A DNA stretch of 64,000 nucleotides from positions 26,675,565 to 26,739,564 of the forward strand of contig CM050451.1 in the NCBI GenBank assembly GCA_027563935.2. The letters run 5' to 3'. The stretch comes from Costus lasius. Its lineage: Eukaryota; Streptophyta; Magnoliopsida; Zingiberales; Costaceae. The notes below the pieces were generated by a model. That model did not search any database. It had not been told where the DNA came from and was given only the letters and a program-made list of their open reading frames with translations. How positions within the stretch are numbered: position 1 is the first letter of the stretch; each line of letters opens with the position of its first letter. Below, in pieces: positions 11,381-23,248 of this stretch. Made by a program: the position numbers and the translations under genes.

Positions 11381-12850
11381 CTAGAAGTTGAGGAATCTCA
11401 ACCCCATATCTCTAGCGTGACCATCATGCTTCTGCTGCGCCAAAGCCTTGGTCAATGGATCTGCCAGATTGTTCTCTATGTCTACTCTGCTAATCTTGAC
11501 ATCACCTCTGTCAATGATTTCTCTGATCAGGTGAAATCTTCTGAGTATGTGTTTGGATCTTTGATGAGACCGTGGTTCCTTGGCTTGTGCAATTGCTCCA
11601 TTGTTGTCACAGTAGAGTTCAATGGGATCCATTGCACTAGGTACCACTTGAAGATCACATAAGAACTTCCTTATCCAAACAGCTTCCTTGGCTGCCTCAG
11701 AAGCAGCCACATACTCAGCTTCGATTGTAGAATCTGCTATGGTGGATTGCTTGAAGCTCTTCCAACATACAGCGCCTCCATTTATCTTGAACACATAGCC
11801 GGCCTGCGATCTAAAGTCGTCAGGGTCAGACTGGAACGATGCGTCAGTATAGCCCTGCATACTGAGCTCTTCCTGTCCCCCATAGACCAAGAACAGATCC
11901 TTAGTTCTTCTCAGATACTTTAGGATGTTCTTTACAGCCACCCAGTGCTGCAGACCTGGATTGGATTGGTATCGGCTGGTTATACTCACAGCATATGCCA
12001 CATCTGGTCTAGTACACAACATTGCATACATGATCGATCCGACTGCCGAAGCATAAGGAATTCGACTCATGTCATCCCTCTCAGCCTGTGTTGTAGGACA
12101 CTGGCTCTTTGAGAGAGTAAGGCCATGTCTTACTGGAAGGTATCCTCTCTTGGATTGCTCCATGTAGAACCTCTCCAGTACCTTATCAATGTAAGTACTC
12201 TGACTAAGGGCCAGAAGCCTCTTGGATCTATCCCGGTAGATCCTCACGCCTAGAATATAGGCGGCCTCCCCTAAGTCTTTCATCTCGAAACACTTCCCCA
12301 ACCATGTCTTCACAGCTTGAAGACTAGGGATGTCGTTTCCGATGAGCAGTATGTCATCAACATACAAGACCAGAAAAATCACCATGCTCCCACTGAATTT
12401 TCTGTATACACAGGCGTCATCTTCGCTTTTGATAAAACCATAATCTCTCACGGCCTCATCAAATCGAAGATTCCAACTTCGAGATGCTTGTTTTAATCCA
12501 TAAATGGATCTCTTCAGCCTGCAGACCTTATTAGCCTCTGCAGGATGGATGAAGCCATCAGGTTGTGTCATATACACATCCTCAGTCAGCTTCCCGTTAA
12601 GGAACGCTGTCTTCACATCCATCTGCCATATCTCGTAGTCATGATATGCAGCTATAGCAAGCAGAATCCGAATGGATTTAATCATGGCAACCGGCGAGAA
12701 GGTTTCATCATAGTCCACCCCGTGGATTTGTTTAAATCCTTTAGCCACTAGTCTACCCTTATAGGTAACTATTTTGCCATCCATGTATGTCTTCCTCTTG
12801 AAGACCCATTTACACCCTATGGGTTTTACCCCATCAGGCAGCTCAACCAA
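11381..12850 (-). pseudogene. C1 reverse transcriptase and RNase H (pol 3' half)
   Basis: The 489-codon frame starts in the copia reverse transcriptase at GVKPIGCKWVFKRKT and runs through DVKTAFLNG and the catalytic YVDDILLIGND (about residue 166), then the copia RNase H (TDASFQSD; EAEYVAASEAAKEAVWIRK) to its C-terminus LADPLTKALAQQKHDG. It belongs to the same polyprotein as the upstream frame, which it overlaps by 25 nt. C2 reads GTCTGGGATTTGG where C1 reads GTCTGGATTTGG near 12855: one G lost from a GGG run causes the frameshift. Without it the domain looks intact. The enzyme would copy element RNA to DNA in particles. Confidence 0.9.
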
Positions 12851-14595
12851 ATCCAGACTTGGTTAGCCAACATGGAATCCATCTCGGATCGCATGGCGTC
12901 AAGCCATTTCTCGGAGTCCGGTCCACTGACCGCCTCATCATAGGTTCTGGGTTCATCCTCAATGATGAAGATCCCATCGTGTTGGGTCGGTAGTGACCCA
13001 TACCTTTCAGGTGCACGACGAATTCTCCCAGACCTACGCGGGACCTGTGTCTGAGCCTCAGGTTGCCTAGCAACCGGTGCAGGTGGCTCAGATTCCATCT
13101 CTTTGTCTTGTGCTTGCACTTGGATCTCATCCAAGTCAAACTTCCTCCCACTAACTTCTTTCATAAGAAATTCTTTCTCTAGAAAGACAGCACCCCGAGC
13201 AACAAAAACTTTGTTCTCGGTTGGGACATAGAAGTAGTATCCTTTAGTTTCCTTAGGATACCCCACAAACACACACTTATCAGATCTAGGTTCTAGCTTG
13301 CTAGAATCCTGACGTTTGACATAAGCCTCACATCCCCAGATCCTGATAAACGCAAGATTAGGGCGTCTCCCACTCCACATCTCGTATGGTATTTTGGAGA
13401 CACTCTTAGATGGAACATTATTCAGTATCAAAGAAGCTGTTTCTAATGCATGCCCCCAGAATGATGAAGGTAGAGTTGCATGACTCATCATAGATTGAAC
13501 CATATCCAATAGAGTTCGATTTCTCCTTTCAGACACACCATTCCATTGAGGTGTTCCAGGAGGAGTGAGTTGGGATATGATCCCACACTCTCTCAGATAG
13601 TCGAAGAACTCACCGCTCAGGTATTCTCCACCTCGATCTGATCGAAGAGCTTTAATGGATCTTCCAAGCTGGTTCTCTACTTCATTCTTGAACTCCTTGA
13701 ATTTCTCAAAGGATTCAGATTTATGTCTCATTAAGTAGACATAGCCATACCTACTGAAGTCATCAGTGAAGGTAATGAAGTAGTTGTACCCTCCTCTGGC
13801 TTGTTTATTGAAGGGCCCACACACATCAGTATGTATGAGATTTAATAAACCTTCTGCCCTCTCACCAATCTTGGTGAAGGGCGCCTTTGTCATTTTCCCT
13901 AATAAACAAGGTTCACAAGTATCAAATTCCTCCAAGGAACTTGAATCTAACAATCCATTTGCATGGAGTAGTTGGATGCGATTCTTGTTTATATGGGCTA
14001 ATCGACAGTGCCATAGGAAAGCACCAACTGAACCACTCAGATTGGTCCTTTTATTGCTTATGTTACAAATAGAACTTTCCATATCCAAGATATATAGACC
14101 ATTGCACAAAGTACCCTTCCCATAGAACATATTTGCAAATGAAAAAGAACAGGAGTTCTTATTTATTTCAAATTTAAATCCTTTCCTTGCTAAGCAAGGA
14201 ATGGATACAATGTTCTTTGTAAGTGAAGGTACACAAAAGCAATTATCTAGTTCTAATTGAAGTCCAGAAGGCAAGGAGAGAGTCAAAACGCCTACAGCAA
14301 CAGCAGCAACCTGTGCCCCGTTTCCGACGCGTAGGTCAATCTCTCCAAGCCGCACCGATCTACTTTTCTTGAGCCCCTGCATATTTGTACAAATATGAGC
14401 TCCACATGCGGTATCCAATACCCATGACATAGAAGTAGAAAGATTGATTTCTGTAACATAGATACCTGAGCATGAAGACGAAGCCTTGCCTCTCTTCTTC
14501 TCATTCTGAAGTCGTACTATGTCCTTTATGATGTGAGGTGGTCCTCCACACGAGTAGCACTTATTATTCCTGACTCTTTCCATCTTTGTTTTCAA
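12826..14595 (-). pseudogene. C1 gag tail, protease and integrase
   Basis: 589 codons. It starts with a damaged zinc knuckle, KCYSCGGPPHIIKDI, which lacks the final cysteine. The copia protease has its catalytic D-T-A in WVLDTACGAHIC (about residue 62). The integrase has the HH-CC zinc domain (HCRLAHINKNRIQ ... CEPCLLG) and the D,D,E core (LIHTDVCGPF, LRSDRGGEYL, PQWNGVSERRNR), then the GKFE-like region and the linker to the reverse transcriptase. It runs off frame near 12852 because of the one-base deletion. It would process the polyprotein and insert cDNA into the nucleus. Confidence 0.9.
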
Positions 14596-14986
14596 ATGTA
14601 TTAGTTAAGCCCTTGGGCTCAACACACTGAATGTTTACTTTAGGAGGGTTGAGCTCAACCAATGCATCAAAGAGCTGCCTTAGATTAGAAATAATTTCAG
14701 AGGCACTCTTAGATTCATATTGCCCTCTTAGCTCGGGCGACATGTTGGTTAGCATCAATTGTGCAATCTCCAAAGTATCAGCTTGATGCTTATCATAAGC
14801 ATCCTTCTCAGCCGCTGAGGCCAAGCATGGAAGTGGCTCAGGAATTGGCTTCTCAAGGACATATAGCTTCCTCTCGAGCTTGAGCACAATTCTCAAGTTC
14901 ATATACCAATCCTTTAAGTTGGATCCAACCAACTTATCCCTTTCCAGGGTAGATCGCAGTGACCATCTGCCATTGTTCACAGCCAT
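14564..14986 (-). pseudogene. C1 gag, truncated and chimeric
   Basis: The ATG at 14986 begins MAVNNGRWSLRSTLERDKLV, equivalent to the C2 start at 19351. The capsid part (DWYMNLRIVLKLERKLYVLE) is conserved for about 110 residues. Then, where C2 continues FEAQARTERYDIAKAV, C1 switches to an unrelated stretch of about 30 residues (including NPPKVNIQCVEPKG) and stops, before the odd zinc knuckle of the next frame. So about 380 bp of gag are missing and replaced by about 100 bp of different sequence. C1 could not build particles with this gag. Confidence 0.75.
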
Positions 14987-16566
14987 TGTTCTACAACAAC
15001 TAAGAAACAGCAGATTAGTACTACCTCGAATCATTTAAACTGGACTTGTTTTAAATGATTACTGCTCTCACTATTTTAAATTCGAATTGACAACCCACAA
15101 AGTCAATCGGGAAGTTTAAAACTTCCTAGTGAGATGGGATCCTTATTTCACATGAGGCTTCGTGTCCCACGAGGGTGGGATGAGATGCACAAAGTAACCC
15201 ATGTTTCCTAAGGTGGACGCGCCGGCCAGTTGCTCCAAGCAACTCCCCTTGTCGAGACAGTCTGGGCATTTCATGTCCAGCGAGGGCTGGATACAACATA
15301 AAACCTTTACCTCTCAACGATGCCTCTAGACTTTCACCATGTGCCCAGCACATGTGAACTTCTAGTCAAGTCCATTCCTAACCGTTATGCCCAGGGCCAA
15401 CGAGTTTCCTTGCGAAGGCACGCCCAAGTTAAAACTGGACTGGGGAAACCATTGCCACCACTCACTTTCTAAAGATAAGTGGGTGTGTCCCACGAGGGTG
15501 GGAAACAATTCACAACTCCACTGATCGATAGCTTAGTGAGGGCTATGCGTTAGAAGGCTACCAGACTTGATATTTTAATTGAGGGTTTTTGTTTAAGGTC
15601 TCATCATCTCAGTTTTATCTTATGTCTATCATTACAGGCATACAATCCTATGGTGATAACATAACGGTAAAATATTTCAGGCATGCTTCTGTAGATAATA
15701 ATAAAAGCAGTAAAGAATGATGTGATCATATCCTATACAAGACATTGAACCAATCCATGCCATGAAATAGGTTCAACTCTTGTCCTAGAACTCAAGCCCC
15801 AAAAACTAGACCTAGCCTAGCCGACCTCTAGCTTGAACTTCAAGGTTGGCTCCAAGGTCCTTCTCTCATGGCTTAGCTCTCAAACCGTAGAGGAATACTT
15901 TCAAAGTTCCCATAGGTTCGGCCAATGCCATGGTCTTGCGCCACTAAGCAGGCTTGCGCCTCTTGCTTGTTGCTCCACCATCCAAGGTATGCATGCGCTA
16001 AGCTCCAAGTACATGCGCCACCCTAATCTTCTTCTTAGTCAAAAGCAAAAAAGAAAAGCGGCACGCAGGCCTCACGAGGATACATCGCAGGCATGCAAAG
16101 GGGGGCTTGACTAATGATCACAACACCATGCACAATCAAGGTATTTACTCATGCAATTCTACATGCTCATGAAAAACATAAAATCTGAAATTTTACTTTT
16201 TCATAAAACTAGTCTCTTTTTCTCATCTTCTTCTCACAAATCTTTTGGTTTATTGCGATTTATTTTTCATGATGATTTCAGAGATCCTTTCGGCTGGCAA
16301 TTTTGTCAGATCAAGAGACTTGGCCAGTCCGAAGACACAATGCCCGTCCTACTTGACAAGATTACGTGCGCCTTTGATCTTTAAATCAAACAAGAAAAAT
16401 AGTCCAAAAATTCCAAAAGAGATTGAGAGGATGATAGAAACAAGAAACCTCAATTTTTCCTACTTAGAAAAATTGTTTGCCATGCATCATGCTATTTACG
16501 AAAATAGAGATATGGCATGTGAGCATGAAAGAAAAGTATAAAACATCGTTCGAATCTTGCAAGTCC
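14987..16566 (-). other. Leader of C1 with three hairpins
   Basis: Untranslated sequence between primer site and gag. Three hairpins at matching sites in all copia elements here are visible: 15489-15502 (CCCAC/GTGGG), 15276-15291 (TCCAGC/GCTGGA, preceded on the minus strand by an unpaired TTGTA) and 15165-15180 (TCCCAC/GTGGGA). Small frames in this region show no known domain. Confidence 0.7.
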
Positions 16567-16577
16567 CTCTGATACCA
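16567..16577 (-). other. Primer binding site of C1 (tRNA-iMet)
   Basis: The minus strand reads TGGTATCAGAG directly after the LTR end and one spacer base, matching the 3' end of plant initiator tRNA-Met. Confidence 0.95.
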
Positions 16578-16578
16578 C

Positions 16579-18548
16579 TGTTGGGGAACCCCGGGGACAT
16601 TTTACAATTTTCAGAGTCATGGACATACATTTTACGCAGCGGAAGAATGTCCCCGAAACAGGCCGGTCCCAAAAACCCAGTGAAGATCGCAAGCAAGGGA
16701 GTTGACACGATGAGTTAGAAAATACCTCAGGAGCAATGTAGAGTGATGCCGATGCAGGCGCCCAAGTGTGCGCCCTCTGTAGTCTCACACACACGGATCT
16801 CTTGAGTTCTCTTCTTCCACGCCCGGTGCTAGCCTCGGGAAGAAGATCCAAGCCTTAATTCTCTTCTTGAATGCTTGCGCCACCTCCAAGGTAGAAGCGC
16901 CAATTGATGAAGAAGAGAGGAGAAGGGAGAATGCCGCCAAGCCTTTACTTCTCTTGCGCCAAAGGAGGAAGAAGGGAAGAAGCTTGCGGCTAGGGTTTGA
17001 TGGAAGAAGATGGTTGCGCCAATGCCCCTTGTTCTCACCCTCTTGATGTGTTCACGCCTTCAAGGATTGATCATCATGAAGAGGGGGTGACTAGGGTCAC
17101 ATTTATAGAGCAAGAGGCGGTTAGGGTAAGGGCTAGGATCATGACAAGTGTAGGGCTAGGATGAGGAGGTTTGAGACAAGGAAAGTCTCCAAGACATTTC
17201 CATAATTCTCATTCAACCATTCCTTTTGTGCCCCACGCCTTTCCTTGTGCGCCAAGGCCTTGCCTTGCGCCCCAAGCAATGCCATAGAGGCATGCATTCC
17301 ATCCAAGGAAGAGAGGGGAGGCACCCTTTACTTCCATAATGAAGCAAAGGCGCCAACATGACCCCATTATGCCCCTAGGCGCTTAATGGTTCATGTTTCT
17401 CCCCATTATACCCTTTTAGCCTCTCATCTCTCCATGAGAACTTGTTATTGGGCCTCATTGGATAATGAGCTAGCCCAAACTTCATTACATGGGTTGATTA
17501 AGCACTTGGATCCAATCCAATGCAACCCTAATCCAAATGTGACCAACCATGGTCAAATACGGGTCAACCTGCCAAAAATGAAGTTTGGCTCCAATAATAT
17601 TCTTCCATCTCATCAAGCCCATTGGCGCTGATAAAATCTCCCAATTAGATCCGAGTTATCCAATAACTCGATCATAAGGCTTCCCGATCAATACGAGAAC
17701 TCAAGTATCAAGGTGTGCGACCCTGTAGGCTCCTCTGACGCTGGCAGTGCTGACCAGAGGTCATCACAAGCAGTGAGTGGCACCTAGCAGTGCATCGCTG
17801 CTACCCAGGTCATTGGAATGGATATCGACATCGACATCCCCATCATCGCAACTAGGTACAGATGCATTACAGTCTCTTTGCCGAACTGATATCCGATTGG
17901 ACAAGTGTGTCACCACTTGTTTTCATCCAATCACATGGTTATGACTAAAACAGGTTCTCACCTGGGTATGGCCATACACTCTCAGTCATAGAACCATAAA
18001 GGAGCTCCATGGATATCACACTTCCCTAGGGAAGGGGCAAATCCTATGTCTGTCCATTGATCTTCTCATATGGGTCGTGACATGCTCAATAACAACCGTT
18101 ATGACCTCCCAGCTACGGCAAGGTCTTAGGTTGTATCAAAGCAAGTCCCTAACCATATAGAATGATCAATGACCTCAAGTCAAGGGATCAATGCATCTCC
18201 TGTCACTTATGAGGATAACTCATGACACCAAGTCATAGCCTCATAGCGGGTCTATCCAGTATATCCTCCAATGATATACCCATGTGTCTGCGTTAGCACC
18301 ACGTGCCTAACCAGCCCACATACCAGTCTCTCAAGTACCAGAGCTGTCCCATATCCACTTAGGTACATCGACTGGGGACAATTATTTGAGCACAGATCCA
18401 ATCTGTCTCCAGGGACATTATCATGTAAGTACACAATCGCAGGTGTAGACAAACAATGATAACGACAATGCCAGAATGATATATAAATATCAATGTCAAG
18501 TAGTACATAAGTTGACCAAAACTAGGTCCTAGGGCATATACACCAACA
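16579..18548 (-). repeat. 5' LTR of C1
   Basis: 1,970 bp, near identical to 9391-11359. It should contain promoter and polyadenylation signals, but I could not place them with confidence. It is followed on the plus strand by the target duplication ATGTG. Confidence 0.95.
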
Positions 18549-19350
18549 ATGTGATGGTTCAATGTATTGATTAGGCTATGACCACATCTCTTGTTTACTG
18601 CTTTCGATATCTGCTAAAGCATGCCTGGATGTGTTTTATCGGTTTGTTATCACTATAGGATTGCATGCCTATAATGTTAGACAAAAGATAAAACTGAGAT
18701 GATGAGACCTTAAAAACCCTCAAAATAATATCAAGTCTGTAGCCTTCTGACGCGTAGCCCTCGTCAAGCTATCGATCAGTGGTGTTGTGCACTGTTTTCC
18801 ACCCTCGTGGGACACACCCACTTATCTTTAGAAGGCGTGTGGTGGCAATGGTTTCCCCAGTCCAGTTAAAAATCTGGGCGTGCCTTCACAAAGAAACTCG
18901 TTGGCCCTCGGCATAACGGTCAGGATAGACTTGACTGGTTTTTCATATGTGGTGGCCACATGATGGAACTCTAGAGGCAGCCTCGAGAGGTGGTGGCCAC
19001 ATGATGGAACTCTAGAGGCAGCCTCGAGAGGTTAAGGTTTTGTGTTGTTCCAGCCCTAGTTGGGCATAAAATGCTTGAACTGTCTTGAGAAGAGGAATTG
19101 CCTGGGTGCAATCGGCCGGCGTGCCCACCTTAGGAAGCATGGGTCACTTTGTGCATCTCATCCCACCCTCGTGGGACGCGAAGCCTCATGTAGAATAAGG
19201 ATCCCATCTCACTAGGAAATCTCAGATTTTTGGATTGACTTTGTGGGTTGTCAATTTAATTAAAATAGTGGGAGCCATGATCATTTAATGCAAGTCCAGA
19301 TTAAATGATTTGAAGTAGTACTAATCTGCTATCTTAATTGTTGTAGATCA
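18549..19350 (+). other. Leader of C2
   Basis: Homologous to the C1 leader. It carries the three shared hairpins at 18799-18810, 19050-19063 and 19161-19176 (the last TCCCAC/GTGGGA). No coding frame. Confidence 0.7.
18951..19032. repeat. Tandem duplication, 2 x 41 bp, in C2 leader
   Basis: The unit beginning GGTGGCCACATGATGGAACT occurs at 18951 and 18992. C1 lacks the second copy. Confidence 0.9.
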
Positions 19351-21551
19351 ATGGCTATGAACAATAGCGGATTGACACTGCGATCCCTTCTTGACAAGGA
19401 TAAGTTGGTTGGATCCAACTTCATGGACTAGTATTGGAACTTGAGGATAGTCCTCAAGCTCGAGAAGAAGTTATAAGTCCTTGAGCAAGCTCTTCCCGCG
19501 CCTCCTCCACCTACAGCCCGAGTGGCTGAAAGGGATGCTTTTAGAAAGCATCAGGACGACTCTTTGGAAGTGGCATGTCTCATGCTAGCCACCATGGCGC
19601 CTGAACTTCAGGTGTAGTATGAGGAGCAGAACGCTTTTCAGATGGTAACTCATTTGAAACAGATGTTCGAGGCTCAGGCTAGGACCGAGAGATATGACAT
19701 TGCCAAAGCGGTCTTTCGGTGCAAGTTATCTGAAGGTGCTATAGTGGGACCCCATGTACTCAAGATCATTGGGTATGTGGATCATCTCAAGAGATTGGGA
19801 TACACGATTGATAACGAGCTGGTCACGGATCTTATTCTACAGTCCCCGCCCTCTAACTTCAGTCCATTCATCATTAATTTTAATATGAATCGGATTGAGC
19901 GCTCAAGGGAGGAACTATTGAATATGCTCCAGACGACCGAGCGAGAAATGGTCAAGACCAAACCCAAATCTATTCTTTTGGTCCCTACGACCAAGAAGAT
20001 AAAGAAGAGGGGTAAGGCACGTGCCAAGGGTCCAACCAAAGCTCTGAAAAAGAAGGTGAGGAAGTCAAAGGAACAGCGGTGCTTCCACTGTGGCGAGCAG
20101 GGTCACTAGAGAAAGGACTGCATGCGACTTTAGAACGAGGAGAAGAGAAGCAAGGCTTCATCTTCTCGCTCAGGTATTTATGTTACCGAAGTCAACCTTT
20201 CTACTTCTATGTCATGGGTATTGGATACCGCATGCGGAGCTCATAAATATGCAGGGGCTCATGAAAAGTAGAGCGGTGCGGCCTGGAGAGATTGACCTAC
20301 GTGTTGGAAACGGAGCACAGGTTGCTGCTGTTGCCGTAGGACTTTTGACTCTCTCCCTGCCTTCTAGACTTCAACTATAGTTAATTAATTGCTATTATGT
20401 ACTTTCTCTTACCAAAAACATTGTATCTATTCCTTGCTTGGCAAGGAAAGGATTTAAATTTGAAATAAAAGAGGACTCTTGTTCTTTTTCATTTGCAAAT
20501 GTGTTTTAAGGGAAGGGTACCTTGTGCAATGGATTATATGTCTTGGACATGGATAACTCTATATGTAACATAAATCACAAAAGGATCAAATTGAGTGGTT
20601 CAGTTGGTGTGTACCTTTGGCATTGTCGATTAGCCCATATAAATAAGAATCGCATTCAACAACTCCATGCAAATGGATTGTTAGATTCAACCTCCTTAGA
20701 GGAGTTTGATACTTGTGAGCCTTGTTTATTAGGGAAAATAACAAAAGCACCCTTCACCAAGATTGGTGAGAGGGCAGGAGGTTTGTTGGATCTCATACAT
20801 AGTGATGTGTGTGGGCCATTCAGTAAACAAGCCAGAGGAGGGTACAACTACTTCATCACATTTACTGATGACTTCAGTAGATACGGTTATGTCTATTGAT
20901 GAGACATAAATCTGAATCCTTTGAGAAATTTAAGGAGTTCAGACATGAAGTAGAGAACCAGCTTGGTAGATCTATTAAAGCTCTTCAATCAGATCGTGGT
21001 GGAGAGTACCTGAGCGGTTAGTTCTTTGACTATCTTATTGAGTGTGGGATTCTATCCCAACTCACTCCTCCTGGAACACCTCAATGGAATGGTGTGTCTG
21101 AAAAGAGAAATCGAACCTTTTTGGACATGGTTCGATCTATGATTAGTCATGCAACTCTACCTCCCTCGTTTCGGGGCCATGCACTCGAGACAGCTTCTCT
21201 CATACTAAATAATGTTCCATCTAAGAGTGTCTCCAAGATTCCGTACGAGGTATGGAGTGGGAGACAACCGAATCTCTCTTTTATTAGAGTCTGGGGATGT
21301 GAGGCTTATGTCAAACGTCAGGATTCTGGCAAGCTAGAACCCAGATCTGATAAATGCGTGTTTGTGGGGTATCCTAAGGAAACTAAAGGATATTACTTCT
21401 ATATTCCCAGCGAGAACAAAGTTTTTGTTGCTCGAGGTGCTGTCTTTCTAGAGAAAGAATTTCTCATGAAAGAAGTTAGTGGGAGAAAGTTTGACTTGGA
21501 CGAGGTCCAAGTGCAACCACAAGACACTGAGGTGGAACCTGAGCCACCTGC
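19351..21551 (+). pseudogene. C2 gag, protease and integrase, decayed
   Basis: It starts at ATG 19351 (MAMNNSGLTLRSLLDKDKLV). The gag has the canonical zinc knuckle CFHCGEQGH near 20080, then TAG at 20107-20109 where related elements have TGG. The protease region has lost part of its core (near 20245 the sequence skips from CGAH to NMQGL). Integrase zinc and catalytic segments are readable at 20600-21120 with several stops (for example after 20897). It is cut at 21551 by C3 and continues at 30650. It preserves a full-length gag that C1 has lost. Confidence 0.85.
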
Positions 21552-23234
21552 TGTTGGGGTATGCCCTTAAGGCTAATGTTTGAGGCCTTGGGATTATTTC
21601 AGTATCATGTATAAACTCTATGTTTATATAGGCAATGGTTGTTATTCAGGTTGTTACATCATCTGCTGCAATATGTATACTTCTGAATAATGTCTCAATG
21701 CTGTTCAGCTTGGCTGACATGCAGTTTTGTCCTTAGTCGAGATATCTTGGTGAACATGAGACAGCCTTGATATGATTGAGACTAATATGTGTTCTAATCT
21801 TATAGGATGCTTCGAGCATGGAATAAGATGTAGACTCATGGGTACATTGGATGTACTGGACAGACCCTACTTAGGATATTCAATTGCTTGTCACAATGTG
21901 AATAATCCTTATATGCAAACAAGTAGCATATTTCCTCTGACTTGAGATCACTTGTGTTTCTAAATGATGATTGGCATTGTTTTGAGGTAGTTCAATATCA
22001 TTTGAAACATAATGGTTATAGACTATCTTGGATAGTGAGCATGAGTCATGTTAGGGCACTAGTGATAGATATAGGATTGTCGTCTCCTTGATTGGAGTGT
22101 GATGTTCTATAGGGGCCCCCTGTATGAGATGATTGAGAAAGTGTATGGCCATACCCAGATGACTATATTTCATCTGATCTAATCATTCTCATCATATTGG
22201 AATTACAGGCTTGACACGCTTGTCCAATAAGAACATCCAGTGGCAAAGGAAACACATATATCAAGTGACTTGGGTTCACACTTGTGCTGTGGTTTGGGTG
22301 TAGTCTTGGAAGACTCTTTCCTTTATATCGGGAGACAGTGATGTGTTGCTAGATACCCCTCACTGATCGTGATAACGTAAGTTATCGTTACCGACATTTA
22401 AAGGAAACCCTTAGGGTCGCACAATTTGATGATATAGCTTACTTGAGTCAGATCGTGTGGACTGAATTGTTTTGGTTCAGTTTAATGGGATTTAAACTCT
22501 GATTGTAAGTGAGATCTGGTCTGATCATGTTTGATTGATTAGGGCTTAAGATCGGTAAGCTTCGATCGAGAGATTGGATGCTAGATCGGTGAGATCAAGA
22601 GCATCAAGAGATGAATGGTCAGATCTTGAGCCTTTTGGTTTAATGTGATCTGGATCAAGGCTTGGCTTAATTTGGTCCTTGAACCAAATGAAATGAACCG
22701 GCTCATCAAGTGAGCGCATGGTTCAAGGGGAGAGGAAATTGCGATCGTTCACTTGGTGTGAACACATGATCGCATGTGGTGGCTTGCTATTTTTAGAAGC
22801 CATGATCTCAAAATGAGACCACGCCTCACGTTCGAATAGGTCTCCCTATTCTCGCCTCTCGCCCCCTTGCTCACTACGACTCACTCTCGTGTGTGAGTGT
22901 TGACGACAAGAGAAGGATTCGACCAAGCAAGAAAGATCATCTCTTCTCCCTTCATTCGATCAGGAGATCTTGGATCCTTGCTAGCACAAGGAGCAACAAG
23001 AAAGTAGGCGATCTATCACCTTGTGTGCGCACGCTTTGGAGGAGAACCACTTTGTTCTCTGCTTCCAAGACGCCATCCAAGCAATGGCTATGGTATGATC
23101 CCTTCTTGATCTATACAAATTTATTAAGTTGATCTATGAACATACATGCGATCCTAGGAAGCCCTAGATTCCGCCCATGCAAGTTTTTTATATATCTGCA
23201 TGATTAGGGTTTCGCCCCCTTTAGGGAACTTTCA
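21552..23234 (+). repeat. 5' LTR of C3
   Basis: TGTTGGGGTATGCCC...GGGAACTTTCA, 1,683 bp. Near 22375 it has GATAAC/GTTATC around GTAA, a short hairpin kept in the LTRs of C4 and C5 too. 22490-22680 is rich in GATC. Confidence 0.97.
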
Positions 23235-23236
23235 AT

Positions 23237-23248
23237 TGGTATCAGAGC
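23237..23248 (+). other. Primer binding site of C3 (tRNA-iMet)
   Basis: TGGTATCAGAGC, a full match to the complement of the initiator tRNA-Met 3' end, two bases after the LTR. Confidence 0.97.

Larger units (their letters stand above)
9391..18548 (-). mobile_element. Complete Ty1-copia element C1
   Basis: It is 9,158 bp with two LTRs of 1,969 and 1,970 bp, TGTTGG...CCAACA ends and a perfect 5-bp target duplication ATGTG (9386-9390 and 18549-18553). Minus-strand order: 5' LTR 16579-18548, tRNA-iMet primer site, leader, gag, protease, integrase, reverse transcriptase, RNase H, polypurine tract and 3' LTR. It sits in the leader of C2. The LTRs differ at about 30 positions by eye. Confidence 0.95.

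Noticed and set aside
11381..14986. Programmed frameshifting between C1 integrase and reverse transcriptase
   Set aside because: C2 and the other copia elements are in one frame here; the shift is explained by loss of one G from a GGG run.
22893..23132. 79-codon frame repeated at 30308-30547
   Set aside because: LTR sequence of C3 duplicated by the element structure; no known protein features.
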